NCBI GenBank assembly: GCA_934754415.1
Contig: CAKVIS010000030.1
Span: 1 to 23,628 of the forward strand
Length of the DNA stretch: 23,628 nt
Source: an uncultured Bulleidia sp.
GTDB taxonomy: Bacteria; Bacillota_I; Bacilli_A; Erysipelotrichales; Erysipelotrichaceae
Direction of reading: 5' to 3'
Numbering within the stretch: position 1 is the stretch's first letter; each line of letters begins with the position of its first letter. The notes under the pieces were generated by a model. That model saw nothing but the letters and a program-made list of their open reading frames with translations. It made no database searches and was not told the origin of the DNA. Below are positions 1 through 8,171 of this stretch, in pieces. The translations under genes and the position numbers were made by a program.

Positions 1-35
1 TGATGAAGCACCTCTGTTAATTTTTTAATCTCTGA

Positions 36-362
36 AACTGTCAGCCTATTGTACTTGACAAGGAGATCACTTTAGAAGGCATTGTAGAAATGCTGAACAC
101 CATGCAAAAAACAGACAGTATTTATGCTAAAATACAGAAAAGAAGAGCAGAGGTGGAAACGATGCTGGAAACAGAGTTCAATCTTAAAGAGTATGGTGAA
201 ACATTAAAGAAAGAAGGAGAGAAAATAGGTAAACAGGAACAGGCAATAGAAACCTGTAAGAGAATGCTGGGACTGGGATTATCGCTAGATATAATTCAGA
301 AAAGCACAGAGTTAAGTGAAGAGGAAATTCAGCAGATTCAAAAAGACCTTCAGTCTGAATAA
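36..362 (+). pseudogene. C-terminal remnant of Rpn-family (PD-(D/E)XK) nuclease/putative transposase
   Basis: This reading frame is open from just after a stop at 33-35 and carries about 108 codons. The first ATG in it is at 90 and has no convincing ribosome site. The protein is a charged helical tail: Lys/Glu-rich spacer, a GxxxGxxxG-like stretch, then an ending of the type RMLGLGLSLDIIQKSTELS followed by EEIQQIQKDL. That ending is typical of the C-terminus of the Rpn/PD-(D/E)XK 'transposase' family, in which a short 'Lx-GLS-x-EEI' motif closes the protein. The roughly 200-residue N-terminal nuclease domain is absent. The 35 bases to its left have stops in all three forward frames, so the gene is broken or truncated here and not simply cut by the window edge. 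The family assignment rests on the tail alone. A stand-alone small protein starting at 90 is the alternative. Confidence 0.55.
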
Positions 363-383
363 TTGATAATGCAGTGAATTAAG

Positions 384-420
384 AACCCTGTAGAGCAGAT
401 ATGCTTTACAGGGGTTTATT
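384..420 (+). terminator. Hairpin after the Rpn remnant
   Basis: AACCC-TGTA and TACA-GGGGTT pair with one bulged base. Inside them AGCA and TGCT pair around a GATA loop. The stem ends in GGGGTTTATT, a short T-rich tail. The position 22 bases after the remnant's stop fits an intrinsic terminator of moderate strength. Confidence 0.55.
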
Positions 421-669
421 ATGGAAGCATTGTGTTGTGTATGTATCTATACCAGATATACAGGGCTGATTGACTGAGTGACAGAAGTCAGACAATAAGC
501 AGGAAGTGTATTGGAATACTAGAGATTTCATCAATAGATATGAGGAATATGTGTGTAATTGAAGTTGTGTATTTTGACAAAAAGGGGTGTTTCAGAGAAG
601 AATATATAGAGATTTCTTGATAAAAAAATTTGCTAAAAAATTTCGTGAACTATCAAAGAATATTCTATG
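421..669. other. Non-coding stretch upstream of the mgl promoter
   Basis: This AT-rich spacer contains no plausible gene on either strand. A TTGACA at 574-579 has no -10 at usable spacing. No clear repeat or operator was seen apart from the short palindrome GTATTGGAATAC near 509-520. Confidence 0.5.
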
Positions 670-699
670 TTGCAAAAGAAAGCGCTTACGTATTATATA
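670..699 (+). promoter_or_regulatory. Promoter of mglBAC with embedded cre site
   Basis: A -35 like TTGCAA (670-675) is followed at 15-18 bases by overlapping -10 candidates in TATTATATAA (691-700). The spacer is filled by the cre-like sequence at 677-690, so CcpA-type binding would block RNA polymerase directly. Leader of about 45 bases, then an AGGAGG ribosome site at 735-740, 11 bases before mglB. Confidence 0.6.
677..690 (+). promoter_or_regulatory. cre-like operator (CcpA/LacI-family)
   Basis: AGAAAGCGCTTACG matches the cre consensus TGWAANCGNTNWCA at 12 of 14 positions, including the central CG and both flanking AA/WC blocks. The two outermost bases deviate. It could also bind a LacI/GalR-family repressor, which uses the same core. 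Confidence 0.65.
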
Positions 700-751
700 A
701 GTACAAAGTGAGTCGGAAACCTCACGAAATTAATAGGAGGGATATTAATCC

Positions 752-1795
752 ATGAATAAGTTTCTAAAAGTTGCTGCAGCTTCTGCAATGTCCTTAAGCT
801 TAGTAGCATGTGGTGGAACAAAAGACAATTCCACAGGTGGAGATGCTTCCACAAGCGACAATCCTAACGCTGACAAAAAAGTAGGTGTATGTATTTATCA
901 GTTCGCTGATAACTTCATGACTCTCTTCAGAGGAGAACTTGAAAATTACTTAATCGAACAGGGATTCAGCAAGAGCAACATCACAATCGTCGATGGCGCT
1001 AACGACCAGGCTACACAGACAAACCAGATTCAGAACTTCATCACTGATGGTGTAGATGTTCTGATCATCAACCCAGTTAACTCTTCTTCTGCTGCTACTA
1101 TCACAGATATGGTAACAGATGCTGGTATTCCATTAGTTTACATCAACCGTGAACCAGATGCTGATGAAGAAAAACGTTGGGAAGACAATGATCTTAAGGT
1201 TTCCTATGTTGGATGCGATGCTAGACAGTCCGGTACAATGCAGGGTGAAATCATTGCTGATTTAGGTATTGACACAATCGATCTGAACAAGAACGGTAAA
1301 GTTGATTACATCATGATCGAAGGCGACCCTGAAAACGTAGATGCTCAGTACAGAACAGAATTCTCTGTTAAGGCTCTTAAAGATAAAGGCTTAGAAGTTA
1401 ACTGCTTAGATGACCAGTTAGGTAACTGGGATCAGGCTACAGCTCAGGGCTTAGTTGCTAACGCATTAGCTGCTCACCCAGAAACAGAAGTTGTATTCTG
1501 CAACAACGATGCTATGGCTCTTGGTGCTTTCCAGGCTATCTCCGCTGCTAACAGAACAGTTGGTAAAGACATCTGGTTAGTAGGTGTTGATGCTCTTGAT
1601 GAAGCATTAGACAAAGTATCTACAGGTGAAATGACAGGTACAGTATTCAACGACCACATTACACAGTCCCATACAGCTGCTGATGTAGCTATCGGTTACA
1701 TCAATGGTGAAAAACAGGATCATTATGTAGGTTGTGACTACGTTAAGGTTACAAAAGACAACGTTGACGAAATTAAGGCTTTATTAGCTAAATAA
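752..1795 (+). CDS. mglB: Galactose/methyl-galactoside ABC transporter substrate-binding lipoprotein
   Basis: This is the extracellular sugar receptor of the Mgl importer, 347 residues. The N-terminus is a lipoprotein signal with lipobox LVAC (Cys20), so it is anchored to the outer membrane face. The periplasmic-binding-protein type 1 (GGBP) fold follows. Compared with E. coli MglB from memory, the equivalents of the sugar-contact segments are present: QFADNFM, INREP, DAQYRT, GNWDQA, CNNDAMALGA, VGVDALDEAL and GTVFND. The histidine in the 'GEPGHPDAEART' segment is Asn here (GDPENVDAQYRT). A calcium-loop-like DLNKNGKVD is present. mglA and mglC follow in the same direction. A second, closer-motif MglB copy lies at 9107-10108. 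Sugar identity (galactose versus glucose or another hexose) is inferred from homology and the nearby gal genes. Confidence 0.9.
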   Translation: MNKFLKVAAASAMSLSLVACGGTKDNSTGGDASTSDNPNADKKVGVCIYQFADNFMTLFRGELENYLIEQGFSKSNITIVDGANDQATQTNQIQNFITDGVDVLIINPVNSSSAATITDMVTDAGIPLVYINREPDADEEKRWEDNDLKVSYVGCDARQSGTMQGEIIADLGIDTIDLNKNGKVDYIMIEGDPENVDAQYRTEFSVKALKDKGLEVNCLDDQLGNWDQATAQGLVANALAAHPETEVVFCNNDAMALGAFQAISAANRTVGKDIWLVGVDALDEALDKVSTGEMTGTVFNDHITQSHTAADVAIGYINGEKQDHYVGCDYVKVTKDNVDEIKALLAK

Positions 1796-1810
1796 AAAAT
1801 GATGTGATGT

Positions 1811-1837
1811 GCGGGTGCCAATATCGCACCCGCCTTT
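1811..1837 (+). other. Intercistronic GC-rich hairpin between mglB and mglA
   Basis: GCGGGTGC (1811-1818) and GCACCCGC (1826-1833) form a perfect 8-bp stem with a 7-base loop. Only CTTTC follows, so this is a poor terminator. Such hairpins after binding-protein genes usually protect the upstream mRNA from 3' decay or cause partial termination, so that the binding protein outnumbers the ATPase and permease. Confidence 0.7.
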
Positions 1838-1876
1838 CACTTATATAGTGTATGAGTGAAAAGAATGGAGGTAAAA

Positions 1877-3385
1877 ATGGCGGAATACAAACTTGAACTC
1901 AAGAATGTATCAAAGTCGTTTCCAGGCGTTAAAGCTCTAGATAGAGTTCAACTCAGCTTACGTCCGGGTTCCGTACTTGCTTTAATGGGTGAAAACGGAG
2001 CGGGAAAATCTACTTTGATGAAATGTTTATTCGGTATTTACCATATGGATGAAGGTGAAATTTATCTGGATGGCAAAAAAGTAGAAATTAAAGATCCAGA
2101 CGATGCAATGGCAAAAGGTGTTGCGATGGTACATCAGGAATTACAACCGGTACCAGCACGTTCTATTGCTGAAAATATGTATCTGGGACGTTTCCCTGTG
2201 CACAAATATGGCCCTTTACAGGTGATTGACCATAAGACCATGGCTTCTGAAACGAAGAAATGGCTGAGTCAGTTAGGATTGGATTTTGATCCGAATGCAC
2301 TTCTTGGTTCCTTATCTATTGGACAGATGCAGTGTGTAGAAATTGCCAAAGCAGTCTCTCATGATGCAAAAGTCATTATCTTTGACGAACCTACTTCTTC
2401 TCTTTCTGATAAAGAAGTAGAATTCCTGTTCAAAATCATGAACCAGTTGCGTGATAAAGGCGTTGCTATGATTTACATCTCTCATAAGATGGATGAAATC
2501 AAGCGTATTGCCGATGATGTACAGATCATGCGTGATGGACATTATATTGGAACATGGCCTGCAAAAGACTTGACAATTGATGAAATCATCACAAAGATGG
2601 TTGGTAGAGAACTGACAGAAGTATATCCTGAAGCCAGACATCAGATTGGCGATGTAATCCTGGAATGTGAAAATATTTGTTCTATTCATGACAGAAGTTT
2701 CCAAAATGTATCTTTCAATGTTAGAAAAGGTGAAATTGTTGGATTCGGTGGCCTTGTAGGTGCACAGAGAACAGAGCTGATGGAAGCTATCTTCGGTATT
2801 CGTCATATCAGAAGTGGCACAATCAAAAAGAACGGACAGGTAATTGTCAATAAGAAACCTGCCGATGCCATGAAACATGGATTTGGTATGATTACTGAAA
2901 ACCGTAGAGAAACAGGTATCGTAGGATGCCTCTCTATCAAGGATAACGTTGGCCTTACAATTTATAACAAGTATCTGAAATATGGATTTGTGTTGAATCA
3001 TCCTGCTATTAATAAAGTCGTTGATGACAGTATTAAACAGCTGAGTATCAAGACACCTTCTATGCAGCAGCAGATTGGTAACCTCTCTGGTGGTAACCAG
3101 CAGAAAGTTATCGTTGCAAAATGGCTTGCCAATAATCCGGATATCCTGATTATGGACGAACCAACAAGAGGTATTGATATTGGTGCAAAACACGAAATCT
3201 ACGAAATTATGGAGTCTTTAGCAGAACAGGGTAAAGCGATTATCATGATTTCTTCTGAAATGGCCGAACTGATCGGTATGTCAGACAGAATTTATGTCAT
3301 GAGTGAAGGTAAACTCAAGGGTGAAATTACAGATCGCAAAGATATGACTCAGGAAAAGATTATGGGTTATGCTGCTCAGTACTGA
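1877..3385 (+). CDS. mglA: Galactose/methyl-galactoside ABC transporter ATP-binding protein
   Basis: This is the cytoplasmic ATPase of the Mgl importer, 502 residues, with two fused ABC domains as usual for sugar importers of the MglA/RbsA/XylG type. Domain 1 has Walker A GENGAGKST (residues 38-46), a signature LSIGQMQCVEIAKAV and Walker B VIIFDEPTSSL. Domain 2 has a degenerate Walker A (GFGGLVGAQRTE), signature LSGGNQQKVIVAKWL and Walker B ILIMDEPTRGIDIG. A degenerate second P-loop is normal for this family. I chose ATG 1877 because GGAGG sits at 1867-1871 with 5-base spacing. Upstream in-frame GTG 1856 and ATG 1865 lie at or before that ribosome site. mglC follows after 15 bases. Confidence 0.93.
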   Translation: MAEYKLELKNVSKSFPGVKALDRVQLSLRPGSVLALMGENGAGKSTLMKCLFGIYHMDEGEIYLDGKKVEIKDPDDAMAKGVAMVHQELQPVPARSIAENMYLGRFPVHKYGPLQVIDHKTMASETKKWLSQLGLDFDPNALLGSLSIGQMQCVEIAKAVSHDAKVIIFDEPTSSLSDKEVEFLFKIMNQLRDKGVAMIYISHKMDEIKRIADDVQIMRDGHYIGTWPAKDLTIDEIITKMVGRELTEVYPEARHQIGDVILECENICSIHDRSFQNVSFNVRKGEIVGFGGLVGAQRTELMEAIFGIRHIRSGTIKKNGQVIVNKKPADAMKHGFGMITENRRETGIVGCLSIKDNVGLTIYNKYLKYGFVLNHPAINKVVDDSIKQLSIKTPSMQQQIGNLSGGNQQKVIVAKWLANNPDILIMDEPTRGIDIGAKHEIYEIMESLAEQGKAIIMISSEMAELIGMSDRIYVMSEGKLKGEITDRKDMTQEKIMGYAAQY

Positions 3386-3400
3386 TGGAGGTAAAAGAAA

Positions 3401-4384
3401 ATGACAAAGAAAAAGAATATTAAAGATATATTATTGAATAATGCCGTAATTATTGTCATGGTGGTACTGGTAGTAATTACAGGTGTAATGAAACCTAACT
3501 TCTTAACAATGACAAACTTCACCAACATCCTTGGTAATATGTCCTATCGTCTGGTTATTGCTTTAGGTATTGCAGGATGCGTTATCACTGGTGGTTGTGA
3601 CCTTTCCGGTGGACGTATGGTTGGTTTCGCTGCCTGCCTTGCTGGTACATTACTTCAGAAGATGGATTACACCGGTAAATTCTTCCCTGGAATGGATCCA
3701 TTAAACCCATTCTTAGTATTAGCTATCGTTATGATTGTATGTGCTATTGCTGGTGCTATTACAGGTGCATTCATTGCTTATCTGCATGTTCCACCATTCA
3801 TTGCTACATTGGCTATGATGGAAATTATCTATGGTATTGGCTTAATCTATACAGGTGCTTCTCCACTTGGTGGATATACAGATGCATATACAATGATCTC
3901 CAGAGGTAAGTTCCTTGGGATGTCCTGGCTGATCTGGATTGCTATTGCATGTATGGCTGTTACATGGTTCATCTTCAATATGACTCGTCATGGAAAATAC
4001 ATGTATGCTATTGGTGGAAACTCTCAGGCTGCTGAAGTTGCCGGTGTTCCTGTTGCTAAAACAATCGTTATTATCTATGCTAAGGCAAGTGCTTACTTCG
4101 CTCTTGCAGGATTCATGCTCGGTGCCAAAGCTGGTGGTGCTTCCATTAACACAGGTTTATCTTATGAAATGGAAGGTATCGCAGCCTGCGCATTAGGTGG
4201 TGTATCCGTTACAGGTGGACGTGGTAAAGTTTCCAGTGCATTAGTTGGTGTATTCGTACTTGAAGTATTAAAAGCTGCATTACAGTATCTTGGTGTGGAT
4301 AACAACGCTCAGTATATTGCTATTGGTATCGTTATCTTCATTGCCATCACATTGGATATCCGTAAATATGTTCAGAAAAAATAA
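3401..4384 (+). CDS. mglC: Galactose/methyl-galactoside ABC transporter permease
   Basis: This is the integral membrane subunit of the Mgl importer, 327 residues, with about 8-10 hydrophobic segments spread over its length. Family hallmarks are LTMTNFTNILGNMSYRLVIA near residues 30-50, GGCDLSGGRMVGFAA near 65, the EAA-like loop region GGNSQAAEVAGVPV near 205, and GGVSVTGGRGKVSSALVG near 270. These match the BPD_transp_2 permeases (MglC, RbsC, AraH). The ribosome site GGAGG (3387-3391) overlaps the end of the intercistronic gap after mglA. The transcript is closed by the hairpin at 4411-4441. Confidence 0.93.
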   Translation: MTKKKNIKDILLNNAVIIVMVVLVVITGVMKPNFLTMTNFTNILGNMSYRLVIALGIAGCVITGGCDLSGGRMVGFAACLAGTLLQKMDYTGKFFPGMDPLNPFLVLAIVMIVCAIAGAITGAFIAYLHVPPFIATLAMMEIIYGIGLIYTGASPLGGYTDAYTMISRGKFLGMSWLIWIAIACMAVTWFIFNMTRHGKYMYAIGGNSQAAEVAGVPVAKTIVIIYAKASAYFALAGFMLGAKAGGASINTGLSYEMEGIAACALGGVSVTGGRGKVSSALVGVFVLEVLKAALQYLGVDNNAQYIAIGIVIFIAITLDIRKYVQKK

Positions 4385-4410
4385 GTGTTCGTATTCACAA
4401 AATACGTGTA

Positions 4411-4441
4411 AAATTGAGTTACGTAGAGTAACTCAATTTTT
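4411..4441 (+). terminator. Intrinsic terminator after mglC
   Basis: AAATTGAGTTAC (4411-4422) pairs perfectly with GTAACTCAATTT (4428-4439) around a 5-base loop and runs into a T-tract. A smaller hairpin CGTATT/AATACG lies just upstream (4390-4406). No promoter is evident between this site and the gene at 4464, so the sensory operon may depend on readthrough. Confidence 0.85.
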
Positions 4442-4463
4442 GTGTCTTTAGGAGAATTTAAGT

Positions 4464-4778
4464 ATGACATTTATAGAGTATATCAATGCAGCATGGGTTG
4501 CACTGTTATTGGCTGTTATGTGCTATTACTATGCCTGGTTATTATTGAAAAAAGGGGAAATTGACAAGGTAAGACTCAAGGGATCCATAGCTCTTCCTAA
4601 AAATAAGAGAAAGCCGTATGCAGAGGCAGATGGTAAGATTTTACTCGGTATGGGTGTTGGTTTTACGGTTGTGTCTGTTTTAAGATATTTTAATTCCACT
4701 CTCAGCGTAGTGCTGTCTGTAGTGTTGTTTGTGACTTTCGTTATTTTATGGAAGAAGGTGTATGACACATATGAATAA
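4464..4778 (+). CDS. Small three-helix membrane protein of unknown function
   Basis: I do not recognise this protein. It has 104 residues with hydrophobic segments at about residues 9-28, 57-75 and 78-97, and a basic cytoplasmic-looking loop (KKGEIDKVRLKG...PKNKRKPYAEADGK) between the first two. AGGAGA (4450-4455) lies 8 bases before the ATG. It overlaps the start of the response-regulator gene, so it is translated with the sensory operon. The context suggests an accessory membrane component of the two-component system or the importer, but the sequence shows no functional motif. Confidence 0.75.
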   Translation: MTFIEYINAAWVALLLAVMCYYYAWLLLKKGEIDKVRLKGSIALPKNKRKPYAEADGKILLGMGVGFTVVSVLRYFNSTLSVVLSVVLFVTFVILWKKVYDTYE

Positions 4779-6369
4779 GTATAAAGTGCTGCTGTGCGAT
4801 GATGAACCGGAAGTGATAGAAGCCATTATTGAACGACTTGACTGGGATGGCATGGGGTATGAAATCCCTGTACATGCTAAAAATGGTGTAGAAGCTCTGG
4901 AAAAATGTGAAGAGTTAAAACCGGATGTTATCATGACGGATATCAATATGCCGTATAAGAATGGACTTGAACTTGCCAAAGAAGTAAAACGCAGCTATCC
5001 CAATACAAAGATTATCATTTTCTCCGGATATGATGACTTTGAATATGCCAAGGAAGCCATTCATCTTTCATGTGAAGAGTACATTCTGAAACCAATTGAC
5101 AAAGAAGAACTGAAAAAAGTGTTTGAACGTATTCACGGTATTCTGGACCAGGAAAAAGATGAAAGAACCAATGTGTTGAAACTGGAGGCGTATTATAAAG
5201 CTTCTCTTCCTGCTTTACAGGAAAGTTTTTTATCCACTCTGATGGAAGGAAATGTACCGGAAGATGATTTTGAAGACTGCCTTGTCAATTATGATTTGCA
5301 TTTCAAAGGTCCTCAATATGTGGTATGTGTCATTCATACTTCTACAAGAAAAATACCGGAAGACATGACACCGATGTTGTGTGCATTGTCTGTTCGAAAA
5401 CTTGCAGAGGAACAGTGCAGAAAGAACTCCGAAGTCTTCTTTACATATCTTGGAAATACCTGTGCTGTTGCCAGTGTGGAAAACGAAAAGCAGGTAAGAC
5501 AGCTGACAGATGAAATGGACAGATTTGCACGACTTGTATATACGTCCATGAAAATCGTTGTGACTGTTGGTGTTGGACAGGTGGTGGATTCTGTGGCACA
5601 GTTGCCTGTCTCTTATGCAGGTGCCAGAAAAGCTGTCAGTTACAGAGTGTTGTACGGAACGGTCAAGGCTATCAATATTGAAGAAGTTTCTCCGCTGGAA
5701 AAAGAAGAAGTGAAGGATATAGAAGATATTGATTTGCTGGATGTGTTTAAGAAGATGCGTCTGAATGACAGTGATGAACTGAAAGAAGCTGTGCATACCT
5801 TTATTGAGAACAGTCACTCCCATATGGAAACCATGCAGGATTATCGTTTCTTTGTGATGGATATCATGACCGCATTATATCGTTTTGCCAAGAATAATCA
5901 TTTGTCAACTTCTGAGTTGTTTACGGGAAGTGAAGATATTTATCAATATGCCTCACGTATAGAAAAAAGAGATCTGGAAGATTCTCTTCTGAACCAGTGT
6001 AAGATTCTTCAGACTTTACTGAATGAGAGTCGTAATACAACTACACGCAGTTTTGTGACAAAGGCAAAAGAGTATGCCAACGATAACTACAGCGATGAAA
6101 CATTATCTGTGGAAACTATCTGCAGAGAATTAGGTGTATCTGCTGCGTATTTTTCTACTGTCTTTAAAAAAGAAACGGGTCAGGCATTTATTCAGTACCT
6201 GACAGATATTCGTATGCAGAAAGCTGCGGAACTATTGTGTGAAAAAGATATGAAGACCTATCTGATTGCTAAAAAGGTAGGATACAGTGATCCTAACTAT
6301 TTCAGTTATGTCTTCAAGAAAAAATTTGGAGTCTCTCCAAGTAAATATAAAACCGGGGAAAATGCATGA
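4771..6369 (+). CDS. YesN-type response regulator, AraC-family DNA-binding domain
   Basis: This is a cytoplasmic transcription factor, 532 residues from ATG 4771. The receiver domain (about 1-120) has acidic pair D10-D11, phospho-acceptor D57 in VIMTDINMP, S85 and K107 (EYILKPID). A central region (VTVGVGQVVDSV...SYAGARKAVSYRVLYG, about 265-300) resembles the GGDEF_2/CdaR-like domain found in many YesN proteins. The C-terminus (about 430-530) is a double helix-turn-helix of the AraC type, with SDETLSVETICRELGVSAAYFSTVFKKETG and KVGYSDPNYFSYVFKKKFGVSPSKYK. In-frame ATG 4762 is an alternative start. I preferred 4771 because the domain normally begins MxKYKVLL. The gene overlaps the kinase gene by 4 bases (ATGA). 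Likely targets are the mgl promoter or its own operon, by inference. Confidence 0.9.
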   Translation: MNKYKVLLCDDEPEVIEAIIERLDWDGMGYEIPVHAKNGVEALEKCEELKPDVIMTDINMPYKNGLELAKEVKRSYPNTKIIIFSGYDDFEYAKEAIHLSCEEYILKPIDKEELKKVFERIHGILDQEKDERTNVLKLEAYYKASLPALQESFLSTLMEGNVPEDDFEDCLVNYDLHFKGPQYVVCVIHTSTRKIPEDMTPMLCALSVRKLAEEQCRKNSEVFFTYLGNTCAVASVENEKQVRQLTDEMDRFARLVYTSMKIVVTVGVGQVVDSVAQLPVSYAGARKAVSYRVLYGTVKAINIEEVSPLEKEEVKDIEDIDLLDVFKKMRLNDSDELKEAVHTFIENSHSHMETMQDYRFFVMDIMTALYRFAKNNHLSTSELFTGSEDIYQYASRIEKRDLEDSLLNQCKILQTLLNESRNTTTRSFVTKAKEYANDNYSDETLSVETICRELGVSAAYFSTVFKKETGQAFIQYLTDIRMQKAAELLCEKDMKTYLIAKKVGYSDPNYFSYVFKKKFGVSPSKYKTGENA

Positions 6370-8171
6370 AATTACGTGCACATAAAAGAGAAAAAGCCAC
6401 TTTGACCTTACAGGCTTCCATTTTGCTGAACTATGCATTGATGGCAGCGATTATTATTACGGTCATGGCTTTTATGCTGTTTTTCCAGTTTTCCAAAGAG
6501 AATAAAAGTATAGTGGTTTCTCATGCAGAACAGACTGTGGCAGAAACAGAATCACGTGTAGAAAATTATTTGCGCAGAGTCAGGACCATCGGATATTCTG
6601 TATACTATAACGTTATCAAGGATACAGATCTTGCAAAAACCATGATATCCAAGGATATCAATCTGATGTATGAGTCCAACAAGGATTCTCTGGTTTCCAT
6701 TGCATTGTTTAAAGAAGATGGCACATTAGTATGCGCCTCTCCTAATGCAATTTTGAAACCTCATGTGGATATTCAGTCACAGGACTGGTTTCAAAGTGCT
6801 ACTACAGAGATAGAGAATCTGCATTATTCTTTACCGCATGTGCAGAATCTTTTTGATAATACAACAGGAAAGTATCACTGGGTCATTTCTTTAAGTATGT
6901 CTGTAGAACTGACAGAAAACGGAAATACCAGCAGAGGTGTTCTGCTTGTGGATATGGATTATTCTTCTGTTCAGCAGTTATTGAAAGATACCAATGAAAC
7001 CATGGTGCAGGAATATGTGTACATTATCGACAATGTCGGTAAAATGGTTTATCACCCAAGAATGCTGAGTATGGATTCCGGAGTAATCACTCAGCCAGAT
7101 ATTTCCTATTCCATTTTATCGGAAGGAACACACTATCTTGAAGATGACACAGTCATTGTCAGTTCTATCGGATATACAGGATGGAAACTGATTGCAGTGG
7201 TGCCTGCTACTTCTATTCTTGAAACCATTGGCACAACCAAGTACTTTGTCATGATGCTGGGTATGATTTTTATTCTGCTGATGTTAATTGTCAACAGATT
7301 CGTATCTGCCAGAGTTACCAAACCTTTACGTACACTGGACCAGTCTGTAAGAATGGTGGAAAGTGGTGAAGGAAATGTGATTATTGTGGATGATAATGCC
7401 GGTAAAGAAGTACGCCATCTTGGCTTTGCCATAAGATCTTACAAACAGAGAAATGAACAGCTGGTCAAAGATGTCATTCATGAACAGCAGGAACAGAAAC
7501 GAAGAGAATTGGATATTTTGCAGTCTCAGATTAATCCTCATTTTCTCTATAATACACTGGATTCCATTGTGTGGATGATTGAAAAAGGCGACAGAAATGA
7601 AGATGCAGTGTATATGATTACGCAGCTTGCGTCTTTATTCAGAATCTCCTTATCCAAAGGGAAAACTATTATTCCGATAAAGGATGAAGTGAAACATGCA
7701 GGTAACTATGTCAATATTCAGAAAGTCAGATTTAAAGATAAATTTGATGTGGAATTTGATATTTCTGATGAAATAGAACAGATGTGCATGGTAAAACTTG
7801 TTTTACAGCCAATCATAGAAAATGCCATTCATTATGGTGTGCGCTATATGGAAGAAAAAGGGCATATTACTGTCAGAGGATGGAAAGAGGGGGAAGATAT
7901 TTATCTGACGGTAGAAGATGATGGAGTGGGTATTCCAGAAGATGTTCTGGAAACCTTGCTGGATGATACCGTGGAACATGTACACTCCAAGGGCTCTGGA
8001 GTAGGGCTTATCAATATTCAGAAGCGTATTCAGTTAAGATTTGGTGAAAGCTATGGACTGAAAGTGGAAAGTGAGCTGGATGAAGGAACAAAAGTAACCG
8101 TGCATATTCCTTCGATTCCATATACAAGAGAAAACAGAGACAGACTGGAAGAAGGTGGTGCCTATGAATAA
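6366..8171 (+). CDS. YesM-type sensor histidine kinase
   Basis: This is a membrane sensor kinase, 601 residues. Transmembrane helix 1 lies at about 19-42 and an extracellular Cache-like sensor region at about 45-290. Transmembrane helix 2 is at about 294-313 and a HAMP linker (RFVSARVTKPLRTLDQSV) follows. The His_kinase domain has phospho-acceptor H392 in QINPHFLYNTLDSI. The ATPase domain has an N-box QPIIENAIHYGV, a G1 box DDGVGIPED and a G2 box GSGVGLINIQKRI. This is the YesM/LytS-like class that partners with YesN regulators. Its stop overlaps the start of the anchored binding-protein gene by 8 bases, implying translational coupling. The neighbours suggest that it reads the sugar-bound state of one or both adjacent binding proteins instead of, or in addition to, a direct Cache ligand. 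Confidence 0.92.
   Translation: MKLRAHKREKATLTLQASILLNYALMAAIIITVMAFMLFFQFSKENKSIVVSHAEQTVAETESRVENYLRRVRTIGYSVYYNVIKDTDLAKTMISKDINLMYESNKDSLVSIALFKEDGTLVCASPNAILKPHVDIQSQDWFQSATTEIENLHYSLPHVQNLFDNTTGKYHWVISLSMSVELTENGNTSRGVLLVDMDYSSVQQLLKDTNETMVQEYVYIIDNVGKMVYHPRMLSMDSGVITQPDISYSILSEGTHYLEDDTVIVSSIGYTGWKLIAVVPATSILETIGTTKYFVMMLGMIFILLMLIVNRFVSARVTKPLRTLDQSVRMVESGEGNVIIVDDNAGKEVRHLGFAIRSYKQRNEQLVKDVIHEQQEQKRRELDILQSQINPHFLYNTLDSIVWMIEKGDRNEDAVYMITQLASLFRISLSKGKTIIPIKDEVKHAGNYVNIQKVRFKDKFDVEFDISDEIEQMCMVKLVLQPIIENAIHYGVRYMEEKGHITVRGWKEGEDIYLTVEDDGVGIPEDVLETLLDDTVEHVHSKGSGVGLINIQKRIQLRFGESYGLKVESELDEGTKVTVHIPSIPYTRENRDRLEEGGAYE

Noticed and set aside
509..520. Palindrome GTATTGGAATAC
   Set aside because: Short and isolated, no promoter or gene start near it.
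574..579. TTGACA as a possible mgl -35
   Set aside because: The nearest TATATA is 23 bases away, too far for a functional promoter. The promoter at 670-699 is better placed.
2312..3193. 293-codon open frame on the minus strand inside mglA
   Set aside because: It is fully antisense to a clear ABC ATPase gene, has a Cys/Phe/Ser-rich low-quality composition and no ribosome site. It is a codon-bias shadow.
5230..5823. 197-codon minus-strand frame within the response-regulator gene
   Set aside because: It is antisense to a well-supported gene, with His/Phe/Ile-rich composition typical of reverse-complement frames and no start signal.
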